Shown: one piece after another, positions 33,883 through 45,236 of the stretch
How positions within the stretch are numbered: position 1 is the stretch's first letter
Layout of the letters: each line of letters opens with the position of its first letter
DNA from: Paracoccus aminovorans
GTDB taxonomy: Bacteria > Pseudomonadota > Alphaproteobacteria > Rhodobacterales > Rhodobacteraceae
Assembly (NCBI RefSeq): GCF_001546115.1
Contig: NZ_KQ955208.1
Location: 1 to 64,000 of the forward strand
Length of the DNA: 64,000 bases
Reading direction: 5' to 3'
Translations under genes and position numbers: made by a program
Notes under the pieces: generated by a model
The model's database searches: none
Told to the model about the DNA's origin: nothing
What the model saw: only the letters and a program-made list of their open reading frames with translations

Positions 33883-35277
33883 TCAGGCGATTTCGTAGGG
33901 CAACGGCCCGGGGCGGTCCGGCGGAATGCGGATATGGCGATCCATCGGCGGCACCGAGCGCTGATGGCAGGCCGGGCGCGGGCAGATCCGGCACGACACG
34001 CCGATGGGCTCGAACAGCTGCGGATTGCCGACGTCCAGCCCGTCGGCATAGACCAGATCGCGGGCGTGGCTGACCTCGCAGCCCAGGCCGATGGCAAAGC
34101 GCCGCACCGGCGCGCCAAAGGCCCCGGCCGGTTTCGACACGTCGCGCGCCAGCAGCAGGTAGCGCTTGCCGTCCGGCGTCTCGGCCAGCTGGCGCAGGAA
34201 ACGGCCGGGGGTTTCAAAGGCCTGGTGCACGTTCCACAGCGGGCAGGCGCCGCCGAAACGGGCGAATTGCATCCGCGTCGCCGAGTGGCGCTTGGTGATG
34301 GTGCCGGCCTGATCCACGCGGACGAAGAAGAACGGCACGCCGCGGTCGCCGCCGCGCTGCAAGGTCGAGAGCCGATGCGCTATCTGCTCGAGCGAGGCGT
34401 GGAACAGATGCGCCAGCCGCTCGAGGTCGTGGCGCTCGGTCCGGGCGGCCTCCATGAAGCGGGCATAGGGCATCATCGCCGCGCCGGCGAAATAGTTCGC
34501 CAGCCCCAGCCGGGCGATGTCGCGGGCCGAGCCGCTGCGGAAACGCGCCAGTTCCAGCGTCGCTTCCAGCAGGTCGCCGCGGCTTTCCAGGGCCAGCAGG
34601 TGCAGAAGCTGGAAGGCCTGGGTCGCCGGCTCGGCCGCCGCGTTCAGGGTGACGCGCTTGCCCTCGCGCAGATAGACCGCGCCGCTGCCCAGTTCCGCCT
34701 GGGTCACCTCGATGCCACGCTCGGCCAGGCCCGCGATGGCGCGCTCCAGCGGCCGCATGTTGGGGCGCGTGCGGGCAAACTGCTCGGCCGCGCGATCCAC
34801 CGCGTCGATGTAGTTGTCGCAGTAATGGAAGAAGTCGCGCACCTCCTCCCAGGGCGAGGGGGTGGCGTTCTGGGCGCCGGCCCCCAGCGCCTCGTCCATC
34901 GCCGCCAGCCGCTCCTGCCCCTCGCGATGCGCGCGGTAGAGGTCCAGGAAGGCGCGGGCCAGCGCCGGGGCATTGGTCGCGGCCAGGCGCAGGTCGGCGC
35001 GGGGCGGCGCGCTGTCGAACAGCGGATCGGCCAGCGCCTCGGCCATGTCCATCACCATGCGGTCGGCGTCCCCCACCGCCATCGCGCCCAGGTCGACCGC
35101 GAATTCCGAGGCGAGCCGCAGCAGCACCCCGGCCGAGACCGGGCGATGGTTGTTCTCCATCTGCGACAGATAGGGCAGCGAGACGCCCAGCCGGTCGGCG
35201 AAGGCGCGTTGCGTCAGGCCGGCGCGGGCGCGGGTTTCCCGCAACGCCACGCCGGCATAGATCTTTTGGGTGGCCAT
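33883..35277 (-). CDS. ScfR-type short-chain fatty acyl-CoA regulator (XRE helix-turn-helix)
   Basis: A 464-residue regulator. The N-terminal XRE helix-turn-helix (residues 8-65) has LTQRAFADRLGVSLPYLSQM. A central domain of the DUF955/peptidase-like type and a C-terminal cysteine-rich motif CRICPRPACHQRS (about residues 436-448) follow, as in the RamB/PccR/MccR group. These proteins sense acyl-CoA thioesters and switch propionyl- or acetyl-CoA assimilation genes. The ATG at 35277 begins MATQKIYAG; an upstream start adds nine residues only. Two perfect palindromes with the ScfR core lie just upstream of its start, so autoregulation is likely. Its other targets are not known from this window. 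Confidence 0.88.
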   Translation of the reverse strand: MATQKIYAGVALRETRARAGLTQRAFADRLGVSLPYLSQMENNHRPVSAGVLLRLASEFAVDLGAMAVGDADRMVMDMAEALADPLFDSAPPRADLRLAATNAPALARAFLDLYRAHREGQERLAAMDEALGAGAQNATPSPWEEVRDFFHYCDNYIDAVDRAAEQFARTRPNMRPLERAIAGLAERGIEVTQAELGSGAVYLREGKRVTLNAAAEPATQAFQLLHLLALESRGDLLEATLELARFRSGSARDIARLGLANYFAGAAMMPYARFMEAARTERHDLERLAHLFHASLEQIAHRLSTLQRGGDRGVPFFFVRVDQAGTITKRHSATRMQFARFGGACPLWNVHQAFETPGRFLRQLAETPDGKRYLLLARDVSKPAGAFGAPVRRFAIGLGCEVSHARDLVYADGLDVGNPQLFEPIGVSCRICPRPACHQRSVPPMDRHIRIPPDRPGPLPYEIA

Positions 35278-35286
35278 GGGCGTCCT

Positions 35287-35317
35287 CTTTGCAAAGACAG
35301 GCATACGCTTTGCAAAG
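35287..35317. promoter_or_regulatory. twin TTTGCAAA palindromes, probable ScfR autoregulatory operator
   Basis: CTTTGCAAAG occurs twice, at 35287-35296 and 35308-35317. Each copy is a perfect 10-bp palindrome; centres are 21 bp apart (two helical turns). The first copy ends 10 bases upstream of the ScfR start codon. The Rhodobacter sphaeroides ScfR protein PccR is described as binding paired TTTGCAAA boxes, with a shorter spacer than here. Confidence 0.75.
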
Positions 35318-35335
35318 GCTGGCCGGCAAGGGGGA

Positions 35336-36544
35336 TCAGCGCCCCTGGATCACCCGCCGCTCGCGGATCATCACCCAAAGGATGAAGGCGATCGAGGCGA
35401 CGGCCGAGACCGCCATGATGACCAGAAGCGGCGCCGCGCCGGTATCGTCATGCAGCAGCGCACCGGCCAGCGCCGCCAGCCCGGCGCCGCCCGCCACCGC
35501 CATCGCGCCGCCCAGGCCGCTGGCGGTGCCGGCCAGTTCGGGGCGCACGCTCATCATGCCGGCATTGGCATTGGGCAGCAGCATGCCGTTGCCCAGGCCC
35601 ATGAAGCCGACCGCGCCGAAGAAGACCAGCGGCGTCAGCCCGCCCGCCAGGTCCACCACCAGCGCCGCGATCAGGAAGGCCGAGCAGATCACCGCCCCGG
35701 CCAGGATCATCCGGTTCATGCCGATGCGCGTCGAATAGCGCGCCGAGACGAAATTCCCCAGCGCATAGCCGATCGAGGGACCGGCGAACCAATAGCCGAC
35801 CTCGGCCGGCGACAGGTGCAGCACGACCTGGCCGACGAAGGGCGCGCCGCCCAGATAGGCATAGAACGACCCGGCGCTGAGCGTCGCGGCCAGCGCATAG
35901 CCCCAGAAGCGCTGCGAGCGCGCCAGCACCGGATAGGTCGCGACCTGCTGGCGCAGCGGCACGCCGCCGCCGCGCGCGGTCTCGGTCAGGTCCCAGCTGC
36001 ACAGCGCCATGACCGCGATCCCGGCCACGCCCATGGCGACGAAGCTGGCGCGCCAGCCCAGCGTCTCGTCCAGCACCCCGCCCAGGGTCGGCGCGATCAT
36101 CGGCACCAGCGACATGCCCATGGTGACATAGCCGATCATGCTGGCGGCCTGGTCGGCGGGCACGATGTCGCGCACCACCGCCCGGCTGACGACGAAGCCG
36201 GTGGTCACCACCGCCTGGACCAGCCGGAAGGCCATGAACCAGCCCGGATCGCGGGCCAGAAGCGTGCCCAGCGTCGCCAGCAGGAAGATGGCGAAGGAGC
36301 CCAGCACCACCGGCCGGCGCCCGAAACGGTCGCTGATCGGCCCGCAGAGCAGTTGCAACACCGCGCTGACCGCCAGGAAGGCCGAGACCGACAGCTGCAT
36401 GAAGCCGTATTCGACCCCGAAATCCCGCGCCATCGCCGGCAGCGAGGGCAGGAAGATGTTCATCGACAGCGCGCCCGTGGCCGAGATCGACACCAGCGTG
36501 ATCAGATGCGGCCGGCGCGCGGCAGGTGGGGGCAGGGTGGTCAT
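35336..36544 (-). CDS. MFS drug-efflux transporter (Bcr/CflA type)
   Basis: A 402-residue inner-membrane protein with 12 predicted transmembrane segments. The DHA1 motif between segments 2 and 3 (GPISDRFGRRPVVLGS) and the Bcr/CflA-like start NIFLPSLPAMARDFG are present. The family exports drugs such as bicyclomycin, or sulfonamide-like and other small compounds, using the proton gradient. The ATG at 36544 was preferred over one 14 codons upstream, which adds an unlikely cysteine-rich leader. It has the same direction as the ScfR gene, but the gap suggests separate transcription. Confidence 0.88.
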   Translation of the reverse strand: MTTLPPPAARRPHLITLVSISATGALSMNIFLPSLPAMARDFGVEYGFMQLSVSAFLAVSAVLQLLCGPISDRFGRRPVVLGSFAIFLLATLGTLLARDPGWFMAFRLVQAVVTTGFVVSRAVVRDIVPADQAASMIGYVTMGMSLVPMIAPTLGGVLDETLGWRASFVAMGVAGIAVMALCSWDLTETARGGGVPLRQQVATYPVLARSQRFWGYALAATLSAGSFYAYLGGAPFVGQVVLHLSPAEVGYWFAGPSIGYALGNFVSARYSTRIGMNRMILAGAVICSAFLIAALVVDLAGGLTPLVFFGAVGFMGLGNGMLLPNANAGMMSVRPELAGTASGLGGAMAVAGGAGLAALAGALLHDDTGAAPLLVIMAVSAVASIAFILWVMIRERRVIQGR

Positions 36545-36590
36545 GGCGCTAGATTGCCCGTTGCGCGGGCAAAGGCAACCGCCCACGGCG

Positions 36591-36953
36591 TCAATGCGCG
36601 ACGGGCCCGAAGCGATGGAAGATCAGGAAGGCGCCGAAGCAGATGAAGCCGAAGCCGAGCGCGATGTTCCAGGTCAGCTTCTCGCCCAGCCACAGCCATG
36701 AGAACAGCACGAAGATCGACAGGCTGACGACCTCCTGGATGGTCTTCAGCTGGGCGGCGCTGAAATGGCCGTAGCCGAAGCGGTTCGCCGGCACCTGCAG
36801 CAGGTATTCGAAAAAGGCGATGCCCCAGCTGACCAGGATCACCACCAGCAGCGGCGTCCCCTTGAACTTCAGATGCCCATACCAGGCGATGGTCATGAAC
36901 AGGTTCGACGCGATCAGCAGGCCGACCGTGACCAGTGGCACGGGCAGGTTCAT
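36591..36953 (-). CDS. DUF486 small four-helix membrane protein
   Basis: A 120-residue protein with four hydrophobic helices, belonging to the DMT-related DUF486 family. Its blocks are SNLFMTIAWYGHLKF, SWGIAFFEYLLQVPANR and SLWLGEKLTWN-like (SWLWLGEKLTWN). The transport substrate is unknown. Its ATG overlaps the dnaB stop by 4 bases, so it is translated in the dnaB transcript. Confidence 0.85.
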   Translation of the reverse strand: MNLPVPLVTVGLLIASNLFMTIAWYGHLKFKGTPLLVVILVSWGIAFFEYLLQVPANRFGYGHFSAAQLKTIQEVVSLSIFVLFSWLWLGEKLTWNIALGFGFICFGAFLIFHRFGPVAH

Positions 36954-38449
36954 TCGGATCGGTCCCAGCTGCGGTGCTTTTCAAGGTTGCCGAAGCGGGT
37001 GAAGCGGCCCTCGAAGGACAGCTCGACCGTGCCGATGGGACCGTGGCGCTGCTTGCCGATGATGACCTCGGCCTTGCCATGGCAGGATTCCATGATCTGC
37101 TGCCAGTTCGCCATCTTGTCGAGATCGTGGTCGGCAGGCTTTTCGCGCTCGCGATAGTATTCCTCGCGGAAGACGAACATGACGATATCGGCGTCCTGCT
37201 CGATGCTGCCGGATTCGCGCAGGTCGGACAGCTGCGGCCGCTTGTCCTCGCGGCTTTCGACCTGGCGGGACAGCTGCGAGAGCGCAATGACGGGAATGTC
37301 CAGCTCCTTGGCGATGGCCTTGAGGCCCTGGGTGATCTCGGAGACCTCGTTCACCCGGCTGTCCTTGGCGCTGGCGGCGCGCAAGAGCTGAAGGTAGTCG
37401 ACGATCAGCACATCAAGCCCCATGGTGCGCTTCAGCTTGCGGGCGCGGGCGGCGAGCTGGTTGATCGGCAGGGCCGGGGTGTCGTCGATGAACAGCGGGC
37501 AGTTCTGCAGGTCATGCGCCGCCTTCACGAAGCGGCGGAACTCCTCCTCGGACATGTCGCCGCGGCGGATCGATTCGCTCGGCACCTCGGCCGCTTCGGA
37601 GAGGATCCGCGCGGCCAGCTGCTCGGCCGACATCTCGAGGCTGAAGAAGCCGACGACGCCGCCCGCCACCGTGCCATGGCTGCCGTCGGGCAGCTCGCCC
37701 GTCTTGTGCGCCTTGGCGACGTTGAAGGCGATGTTCGTGGCCAGCGAGGTCTTGCCCATCGAGGGCCGCCCGGCCAGGATGATCAGGTCCGAGCGGTTCA
37801 GGCCGCCCATCTTGCCGTCCAGATCGACCAGCCCGGTCGAGACCCCGGACAATCCGCCCCCGCGGCTGAACGCGGCATTGGCGGCGTTCAACGCCCCGGT
37901 GACGGCGGCGAGGAAGCTCTGGAAGCCGCGCTCGGCCACGCCCTGCTCGCCGAGCTTGTAGAGCACCTGCTCGGCTTCCTTGATCTGCTCCTCGGCGGAA
38001 TCGCTGACCGAGACGGTGGCCGCGCGGGCGGAAATGTCCTGGCCCAGGTTGATCAGCTCGCGCCGCAGGGCGAATTCGCGGATCATCTGCGCATAGTCGC
38101 GCGCGGCATGGGACGAGATCGCGGCCCCCGCCAGGCGGGCCAGATAGGCCGGGCCGCCCAGCTCCTTCAGCCCGGCGTCGTTCTCCATGAAGGCCTTGAT
38201 GGTGACCGGGCTTGCGAGCGCGTTCCGGGCGATGCGCTCGGCGCTGATCTCATAGATGCGGCGATGCACCGGGTCGTAGAAATGCTTGGGCTGGATGATG
38301 CGCGAGACGTGGTCGTAGACCTCGTTATTGGTCAGGAGCGCGCCCAGCAACTGCTGCTCGGCCTCGATGGAAAACGGCACCGCCTGCGCGGCCGCGGCCT
38401 CGGCGATCTCGCTGGGTTTCCTGATTTCAAGCGCGCGCAACTCGCTCAT
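36950..38449 (-). CDS. dnaB: replicative DNA helicase DnaB
   Basis: A 499-residue hexameric helicase that unwinds DNA at the replication fork. The N-terminal DnaB domain (about residues 22-125, EAEQQLLGALLTNNEVYD) binds primase. The RecA-like C-terminal domain (about 190-470) has Walker A GRPSMGKTSLATN and Walker B LIVDYLQLL, with LSQLSRQVESR. Length is normal. A perfect DnaA box lies 76 bases upstream of its start. Confidence 0.95.
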   Translation of the reverse strand: MSELRALEIRKPSEIAEAAAAQAVPFSIEAEQQLLGALLTNNEVYDHVSRIIQPKHFYDPVHRRIYEISAERIARNALASPVTIKAFMENDAGLKELGGPAYLARLAGAAISSHAARDYAQMIREFALRRELINLGQDISARAATVSVSDSAEEQIKEAEQVLYKLGEQGVAERGFQSFLAAVTGALNAANAAFSRGGGLSGVSTGLVDLDGKMGGLNRSDLIILAGRPSMGKTSLATNIAFNVAKAHKTGELPDGSHGTVAGGVVGFFSLEMSAEQLAARILSEAAEVPSESIRRGDMSEEEFRRFVKAAHDLQNCPLFIDDTPALPINQLAARARKLKRTMGLDVLIVDYLQLLRAASAKDSRVNEVSEITQGLKAIAKELDIPVIALSQLSRQVESREDKRPQLSDLRESGSIEQDADIVMFVFREEYYREREKPADHDLDKMANWQQIMESCHGKAEVIIGKQRHGPIGTVELSFEGRFTRFGNLEKHRSWDRSE

Positions 38450-38524
38450 CCCTGAAGCCTCCGGCGGTTCGGATGGGTGGGGCTCTTATCCCCTGAACAC
38501 GGGCGCGCGTCCATCGGGATATCG

Positions 38525-38533
38525 TGTGGATAA
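38525..38533. promoter_or_regulatory. consensus DnaA box upstream of dnaB
   Basis: TGTGGATAA is a perfect match to the complement of TTATCCACA. A related TTATCCCCT lies at about 38486. The sites are in the dnaB/pyrE gap, which suggests DnaA control of dnaB. A replication origin is unlikely from so few boxes and no AT-rich region. Confidence 0.55.
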
Positions 38534-38575
38534 GCTGTGGGCAGATTGCCGCCGGCGGTGCCGGTTGCATGCTTG

Positions 38576-38647
38576 GCATGGGTATTTGAACAACGAAGAA
38601 GCCGAACGCGGCGGCTCATGCATTCTTCGTTGCTGAAATACCCATGC
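38576..38647. repeat. long inverted repeat between dnaB and pyrE
   Basis: The arms at 38576-38600 and 38623-38647 match at 23 of 25 positions with a 22-base loop. They contain GGGTATTT and AACGAAGAA. The element follows the pyrE stop on the minus strand and belongs to the GGTATTT element family seen elsewhere here. A transcription stop for pyrC-pyrE is the simplest role. Confidence 0.7.
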
Positions 38648-38684
38648 GGGCTTGCGGCGGCACGATCCCGCTGCCCTGGGGCAA

Positions 38685-39356
38685 TCAGGGATGCTCGGCC
38701 TGCCAGGCGCGCGGGTCGGTCAGGAAGCGTTCGACCTCGGCCAGGGTTTCGGCATCGTAGAACCCTTGCGCCTTGGCCTCGGCCAGCACGTCCCACCAGG
38801 TGCAGAGGTGGTGCAGCTGAACGCCATGGTCGGCCAGACGCTGTGTGGTCTCGGGGAAGATGTCGTAATAGAAGATCACCGCGGTATGGCCGCAGGTCGC
38901 GCCGGTCTCGCGGATCGCGTCGACGAAGCTCAGCTTCGAGCCGCCGTCGGTGGTCAGGTCCTCGACCAGCAGCACGCGCTGGCCCTCGGTCATCGCCCCC
39001 TCAATGCGGGCATTGCGGCCGTATCCCTTGGGCCTCTTGCGCACATAGGTCATCGGCAGTTCCAGCCGTTCCGCGACCAGCGCCGCGAAGGGGATGCCCG
39101 CCGTCTCGCCGCCGGCGATATTGTCGAAGGCATCGAAGCCCGCGTCGCGCAGCACGGTCGCCGCCATGAAGTCCATCAGCGTCGAGCGGATGCGCGGGAA
39201 GCTGATCAGCTTGCGGCAATCGATATAGGTCGGCCCCTTCAGCCCCGAGGCATAGGTATAGGGCTCGGCCGCGTTGAAATGCACCGCCTTGATTTCCAGC
39301 AGCATGCGGGCGGTCAGCCGGGCGATCTCCTCGCGCGGGGGGAAGGGCAGGGTCAT
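38685..39356 (-). CDS. pyrE: orotate phosphoribosyltransferase
   Basis: A 223-residue enzyme that makes orotidine 5'-phosphate from orotate and PRPP. The PRPP-binding motif is [28 protein letters not shown] and [15 protein letters not shown] are family blocks. Its ATG overlaps the pyrC stop by 4 bases, so the two pyrimidine genes are translationally coupled. Confidence 0.94.
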   Translation of the reverse strand: MTLPFPPREEIARLTARMLLEIKAVHFNAAEPYTYASGLKGPTYIDCRKLISFPRIRSTLMDFMAATVLRDAGFDAFDNIAGGETAGIPFAALVAERLELPMTYVRKRPKGYGRNARIEGAMTEGQRVLLVEDLTTDGGSKLSFVDAIRETGATCGHTAVIFYYDIFPETTQRLADHGVQLHHLCTWWDVLAEAKAQGFYDAETLAEVERFLTDPRAWQAEHP

Positions 39357-40396
39357 GCAGGATCCTCGACGTGCCAGTAGAGCGGGAAGCCGGGGTCGAA
39401 GACGGTGACGGTCTCGTCGCCGGCGTGGATATGGGTCGGATAGGGCGCGGGCGTGTCGCGCCGGACCAGCCGGATGCGGTCCTCGTTCGCGGGCAGGCCG
39501 TAGAAGGCGGCGCCGTTCAGCGCAGTGAAATCCTCGAGCCGGTCGAGCGCGCCGTCCTCCTCGAAGACCTGGGCCAGGATCGACATGGTATTCGGCGCGG
39601 TGAAGCAGCCGGCGCAGCCGCAGGCCGATTCCTTGGCGCGGTCCGGATGCGGCGCCGAGTCGGTGCCGAGGAAGAAGCGCGTATCGCCCGAGGTTGCCGC
39701 GCGGCGCAGCGCCAGGCGATGCGTCTCGCGCTTGGCGACCGGCAGGCAGTAGTAATGCGGGCGGATGCCGCCGACCAAGATGTGGTTGCGGTTGATGACC
39801 AGGTGATGGGTGGTGATGGTCGCGCCGATGTTCTGGTTCGCGCTGACGTAATCCACGCCGTCCGCGGTGGTGATATGTTCCATCACCACGCGCAGCCCGG
39901 GCGTCTTGCGGCGGATCGGGTCCAGCACGCGGTCGATGAACACCGCCTCGCGGTCGAAGATGTCGACGGCGGGGTCGGTCACCTCGCCATGAAAGCACAG
40001 CGGGATGCCGGCCTCGGCCATGGCGTCCAGCACGCCGCGCACCTTGTCGAAATCGCGCACGCCCGAGGCCGAATTGGTCGTCGCCCCGGCCGGGTAGAGC
40101 TTCACTGCCGAGATGATTCCGTCGCGATGCGCGGCGACCACGTCGGCGGGATCGGTCGCCTCGGTCAGATAGAGCGTCATGAGCGGACGCAACGTCACCT
40201 TGGACCCCAGCGCGGCCCGGATCCGGTCGCGATACGCCGCGGCCTGCGCCCCGGTCACCACCGGCGGCACCAGGTTCGGCATGATGATCGCCCGGCCGAA
40301 ATGGCCGGAATATGAAGCCACTGCCTGCAGCATGTCACCGTCGCGCAGGTGTAGGTGCCAGTCGTCGGGGCGTCGAAGCGTAAGCGATTTGTTCAT
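39353..40396 (-). CDS. pyrC: dihydroorotase
   Basis: A 347-residue class II dihydroorotase (cyclises carbamoyl aspartate). Zinc ligands are visible in [10 protein letters not shown] near the N-terminus, [13 protein letters not shown] with the carbamylated-lysine position, and [10 protein letters not shown] near the end. An ATG at 40396 starts [13 protein letters not shown] directly; the longer open frame upstream has no homology. It forms a two-gene operon with pyrE. Confidence 0.94.
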   Translation of the reverse strand: MNKSLTLRRPDDWHLHLRDGDMLQAVASYSGHFGRAIIMPNLVPPVVTGAQAAAYRDRIRAALGSKVTLRPLMTLYLTEATDPADVVAAHRDGIISAVKLYPAGATTNSASGVRDFDKVRGVLDAMAEAGIPLCFHGEVTDPAVDIFDREAVFIDRVLDPIRRKTPGLRVVMEHITTADGVDYVSANQNIGATITTHHLVINRNHILVGGIRPHYYCLPVAKRETHRLALRRAATSGDTRFFLGTDSAPHPDRAKESACGCAGCFTAPNTMSILAQVFEEDGALDRLEDFTALNGAAFYGLPANEDRIRLVRRDTPAPYPTHIHAGDETVTVFDPGFPLYWHVEDPA

Positions 40397-40534
40397 GCCG
40401 TCCCTGTATACCGGGCGTGGCTGCAAGGCCATAGGGCAATGGGCGGGACCAAAGAAGCACTTGGCAATCGCCCAGCCAGAGAGCAATTTTATTTCAACCG
40501 CTCTTCTCGAAGGGATTCGGATGTGTTCGGATTG

Positions 40535-40834
40535 ATGAACCAGACCAGCATGCAGGTGCCGCTTCTGCTTTGGCAGCAGATGGCGCGCATGACCTGGGAA
40601 TCGCAGATGGTGATCGCGTGGCGTACCGCCGGGATGATGGGCCTGGTGCGCCAGGATGCCGAGGAACCGCAGCGCATGGTCATCGAAAAGGCCAATGCGG
40701 CGTCCGAGGCCATGCATGCCGCGCTGCGCGCCGCCGGGCGCGGCGAGCGTGCCGACAAGGTCATGGCCGCGGCGCTGCGGCCCTATCGCCGCCGCACCAA
40801 GGCCAATGTCAAGCGGTTGTCGCGCAAGGACTGA
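40535..40834 (+). CDS. small conserved hypothetical protein
   Basis: A 99-residue protein, Met/Ala/Arg-rich and mostly helical. The N-terminal half contains [21 protein letters not shown] and the C-terminal half [15 protein letters not shown] is strongly basic. Similar short proteins in Rhodobacteraceae often carry unreliable names such as antifreeze protein. A phasin-like or DNA/RNA-associated role is possible but not supported. The start at 40535 is the first ATG in frame with a reasonable GGATTC-type upstream region. Confidence 0.65.
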   Translation: MNQTSMQVPLLLWQQMARMTWESQMVIAWRTAGMMGLVRQDAEEPQRMVIEKANAASEAMHAALRAAGRGERADKVMAAALRPYRRRTKANVKRLSRKD

Positions 40835-40856
40835 TCGCGGCCGGGGCCTGGAATGC

Positions 40857-40880
40857 AAAACGCGCCCCGGACGGGGCGCG
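40857..40880 (-). terminator. terminator for gap, between convergent genes
   Basis: CGCGCCCC pairs with GGGGCGCG around GGAC. On the minus strand the hairpin is followed by TTTT, so it fits termination of gap transcripts. Confidence 0.75.
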
Positions 40881-40903
40881 TCTGCTTGTCGCGGGCGCGG
40901 ATC

Positions 40904-41905
<1,002 letters not shown>

Positions 41906-42098
41906 GGGGGTTCCTCCGCCGCTGATGAAGTTTCGCGCTGCAAATAGCCCGGCTTGCGGGGGAAATGCAAATGGGCTGCGCGATGTTTGCGACCAAACTG
42001 CGCCGAAACCGCCCCGCGCGGCGCGATCCCGCGATGGCCCCGCAGTTGCGGCCGGCCCCCCGAGCCACTAGAACCCCGGCAAACACCAGGAGTTTCCG

Positions 42099-43415
<1,317 letters not shown>

Positions 43416-43474
43416 CCGCGCGTTCGCATATCTGTGCCAGATTGCCCCCGACGACAGATGAATCGGGGGCAAAC

Positions 43475-44515
43475 ATGGGCGTTCCGGCTATCGGCGGGTT
43501 GCAACTGACCGCGCGCCAGAAGGCGGCGGTGATCGTTCGGCTGTTGCTTGCCGAAGGCGACGACATCGACCTGGCCCGGCTGCCGCCGGGGCTGCAGACC
43601 GACCTGGCGCAGGAAATGGCGCTAATGGGCATCATCGACCGCGACACGCGCAATGCCATCGTGGCGGAATTCTGCGACCGGCTGGAATCGGTCGGCCTGT
43701 CCTTTCCGGGCGACATCGACGGCACGCTGGACCTGCTCGACGGTCATCTCTCGCCCGATACCACCGACCGGCTGCGGCGCATGGCGGCGCTGAACGGCGA
43801 CGGCGATCCCTGGGACCGCATCGCGGTCATGGCGCCGACGCTGCTGGCCGAGCTGGCCCGGACCGAGGCGGTCGAGATCGCGGCGGTGATGTTTTCCAAG
43901 CTGCCGGTGCCGCGCGCGGCCGAGGTGTTCGGGTTGCTCGACCCGCAGCTGGCGCGCCAGATCGCCTATGCCATGTCGCTGACCGGCGGTATCGAGGCGG
44001 CGGCGCTGCAACGGATCGGCAAGGCGCTGATCCAGGCCGCCGACGCGGTGCCGCAGCCGCCGCTGCAGGGCAAGGCGGGCGAAAAGGTCGGGGCGATCCT
44101 GAACTTCTCGCCCTCGACCATGCGCGACAGCGTGCTGGCCGGGCTCGACGACGACGACGCGGGCTTCGCCGGCGAGGTGCGCAAGACCATCTTCACCTGG
44201 GCGCATGTGCCACATCGCGTCGATCCGCGCGACATTCCCCGCCTCACGCGCGAGGTGGACAATGCCGTGCTGCTCAAGGCGCTGGCCGGCGCCAGGGGCG
44301 ACGCGCGCGAGACGGTCGATTTCATCCTGGGCGGCATCTCCAGCCGGCTCGCCGAGTCGATGCGCGAGGAGATGGAGGCGCTCGGCAAGATCTCGGTCCG
44401 GGACGCCGAGGCGGCGATGGACGAGGTCGTCGCGACCATCCGCCGGATGGAGGCGGCGGGCGACCTGTTCCTGATCTCGCCCGAGCCCGAAGAGGACGAG
44501 CCGCCTGCGACCTGA
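43475..44515 (+). CDS. fliG: FliG-like protein, solitary
   Basis: A 346-residue protein that resembles the flagellar motor switch protein FliG. It starts LQLTARQKAAVIVRLLLAEG, and its middle and C-terminal armadillo-like segments match FliG (DNAVLLKALAGARGD, FILGGISSRLAESMREEME). The C-terminal charged helix carries several acidic and basic residues. No other flagellar gene lies in the window; purB is its neighbour. It may serve a distant flagellar cluster or be a relic or repurposed protein in a non-motile strain. The ATG at 43475 (MGVPAIGG) follows GGGGGCAAAC; another start adds 11 residues. Confidence 0.8.
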   Translation: MGVPAIGGLQLTARQKAAVIVRLLLAEGDDIDLARLPPGLQTDLAQEMALMGIIDRDTRNAIVAEFCDRLESVGLSFPGDIDGTLDLLDGHLSPDTTDRLRRMAALNGDGDPWDRIAVMAPTLLAELARTEAVEIAAVMFSKLPVPRAAEVFGLLDPQLARQIAYAMSLTGGIEAAALQRIGKALIQAADAVPQPPLQGKAGEKVGAILNFSPSTMRDSVLAGLDDDDAGFAGEVRKTIFTWAHVPHRVDPRDIPRLTREVDNAVLLKALAGARGDARETVDFILGGISSRLAESMREEMEALGKISVRDAEAAMDEVVATIRRMEAAGDLFLISPEPEEDEPPAT

Positions 44516-44632
44516 TCTTGCCACGGGAGGCCCGTCGCTGCTAACGGCTTGCCTGACAGGCGGCGCTGGCCTGAAAGCGGGCAATGCCGCGGGCTGGCGG
44601 CCGGGTCCCGGACGCGCCATGGAAAGGAAGCC

Positions 44633-44776
44633 ATGACCAATCAGATCGCTATCGTCCTGCTGGTGCTGGTGCTGGCGCTTTTTGCCGCCGACGCGCTGGT
44701 GCTGCACTGGAACCTGCCGCTGTTCCTGGGCAAGGAATTCGCCGGGCTGATCGAGTATCTCAGCTTCTGGCGCTAG
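44633..44776 (+). CDS. 47-residue single-helix membrane protein
   Basis: A short protein with one hydrophobic helix (residues 5-24, IAIVLLVLVLALFAADALVL). A C-terminal amphipathic part ends [19 protein letters not shown] precedes the ATG. Very similar short proteins are widespread in Rhodobacterales, often under the wrong name glyceraldehyde-3-phosphate dehydrogenase. The conserved C-terminus argues for a real gene. Function unknown. Confidence 0.7.
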   Translation: MTNQIAIVLLVLVLALFAADALVLHWNLPLFLGKEFAGLIEYLSFWR

Positions 44777-45063
44777 GCTGATATTTCCCAGATCAAGCGA
44801 CAGTGCCGCCCATCGGTGGCCAGCTGCGTCTACCCACGTCGCGCGGCGTCCAGATAGCGCCAGAACGCGGCATTGTTTTGTGCTGGTTCAGACCCCGAGT
44901 TCGTCGTCTCGGCCGTCAGATCGCCGCGACAACCGCTGTCCGATTTCCGCAAACCGTCCGGCCCCTCCGCCCGAGGCCCAGACCCGGTTCCCGAGGCATT
45001 CCGACCCTGCCGGCGAAGCGCGATTGCTCCAACCGCCCTGGCCGAGAATCCGTTTGGTTGGGA

Positions 45064-45092
45064 TTGCACTTGCCTCGCGATCAAGGTAAATG
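45064..45092 (+). promoter_or_regulatory. probable promoter of tRNA-Gly
   Basis: TTGCAC at 45064-45069 and TAAATG at 45087-45092 are 17 bases apart. The tRNA begins 9 bases after the -10 box. The 280 bases further left (44777-45063) contain no gene that I can support. Confidence 0.6.
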
Positions 45093-45101
45093 AGACGGCA
45101 C

Positions 45102-45175
45102 GCGGGCGTAGCTTAATGGCAAAGCTTCTGGTTCCCAACCAGATGACGAGGGTTCGATTCCCTTCGCCCGCTCCA
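45102..45175 (+). tRNA. tRNA-Gly (anticodon CCC)
   Basis: All arms fold. The acceptor stem is GCGGGCG with CGCCCGC, the D arm GCTT-AATGGCA-AAGC, the anticodon stem TCTGG/CCAGA with loop TTCCCAA (anticodon CCC), and the T arm GAGGG-TTCGATT-CCCTT. The discriminator T and CCA are encoded at the 3' end. It reads GGG codons. No integrase or duplicated tRNA end is found nearby, so the gene does not mark an island here. Confidence 0.95.
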
Positions 45176-45236
45176 AATCTCCGCACAATATAGCGATTTG
45201 CCCACAGCTCTTGCCAGAGCTGGCGAAGGCGCCGCT

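Noticed and set aside
38470..38640. Replication origin near dnaB
   Set aside because: One perfect and one poor DnaA box, no AT-rich region, and no dnaA or dnaN nearby.
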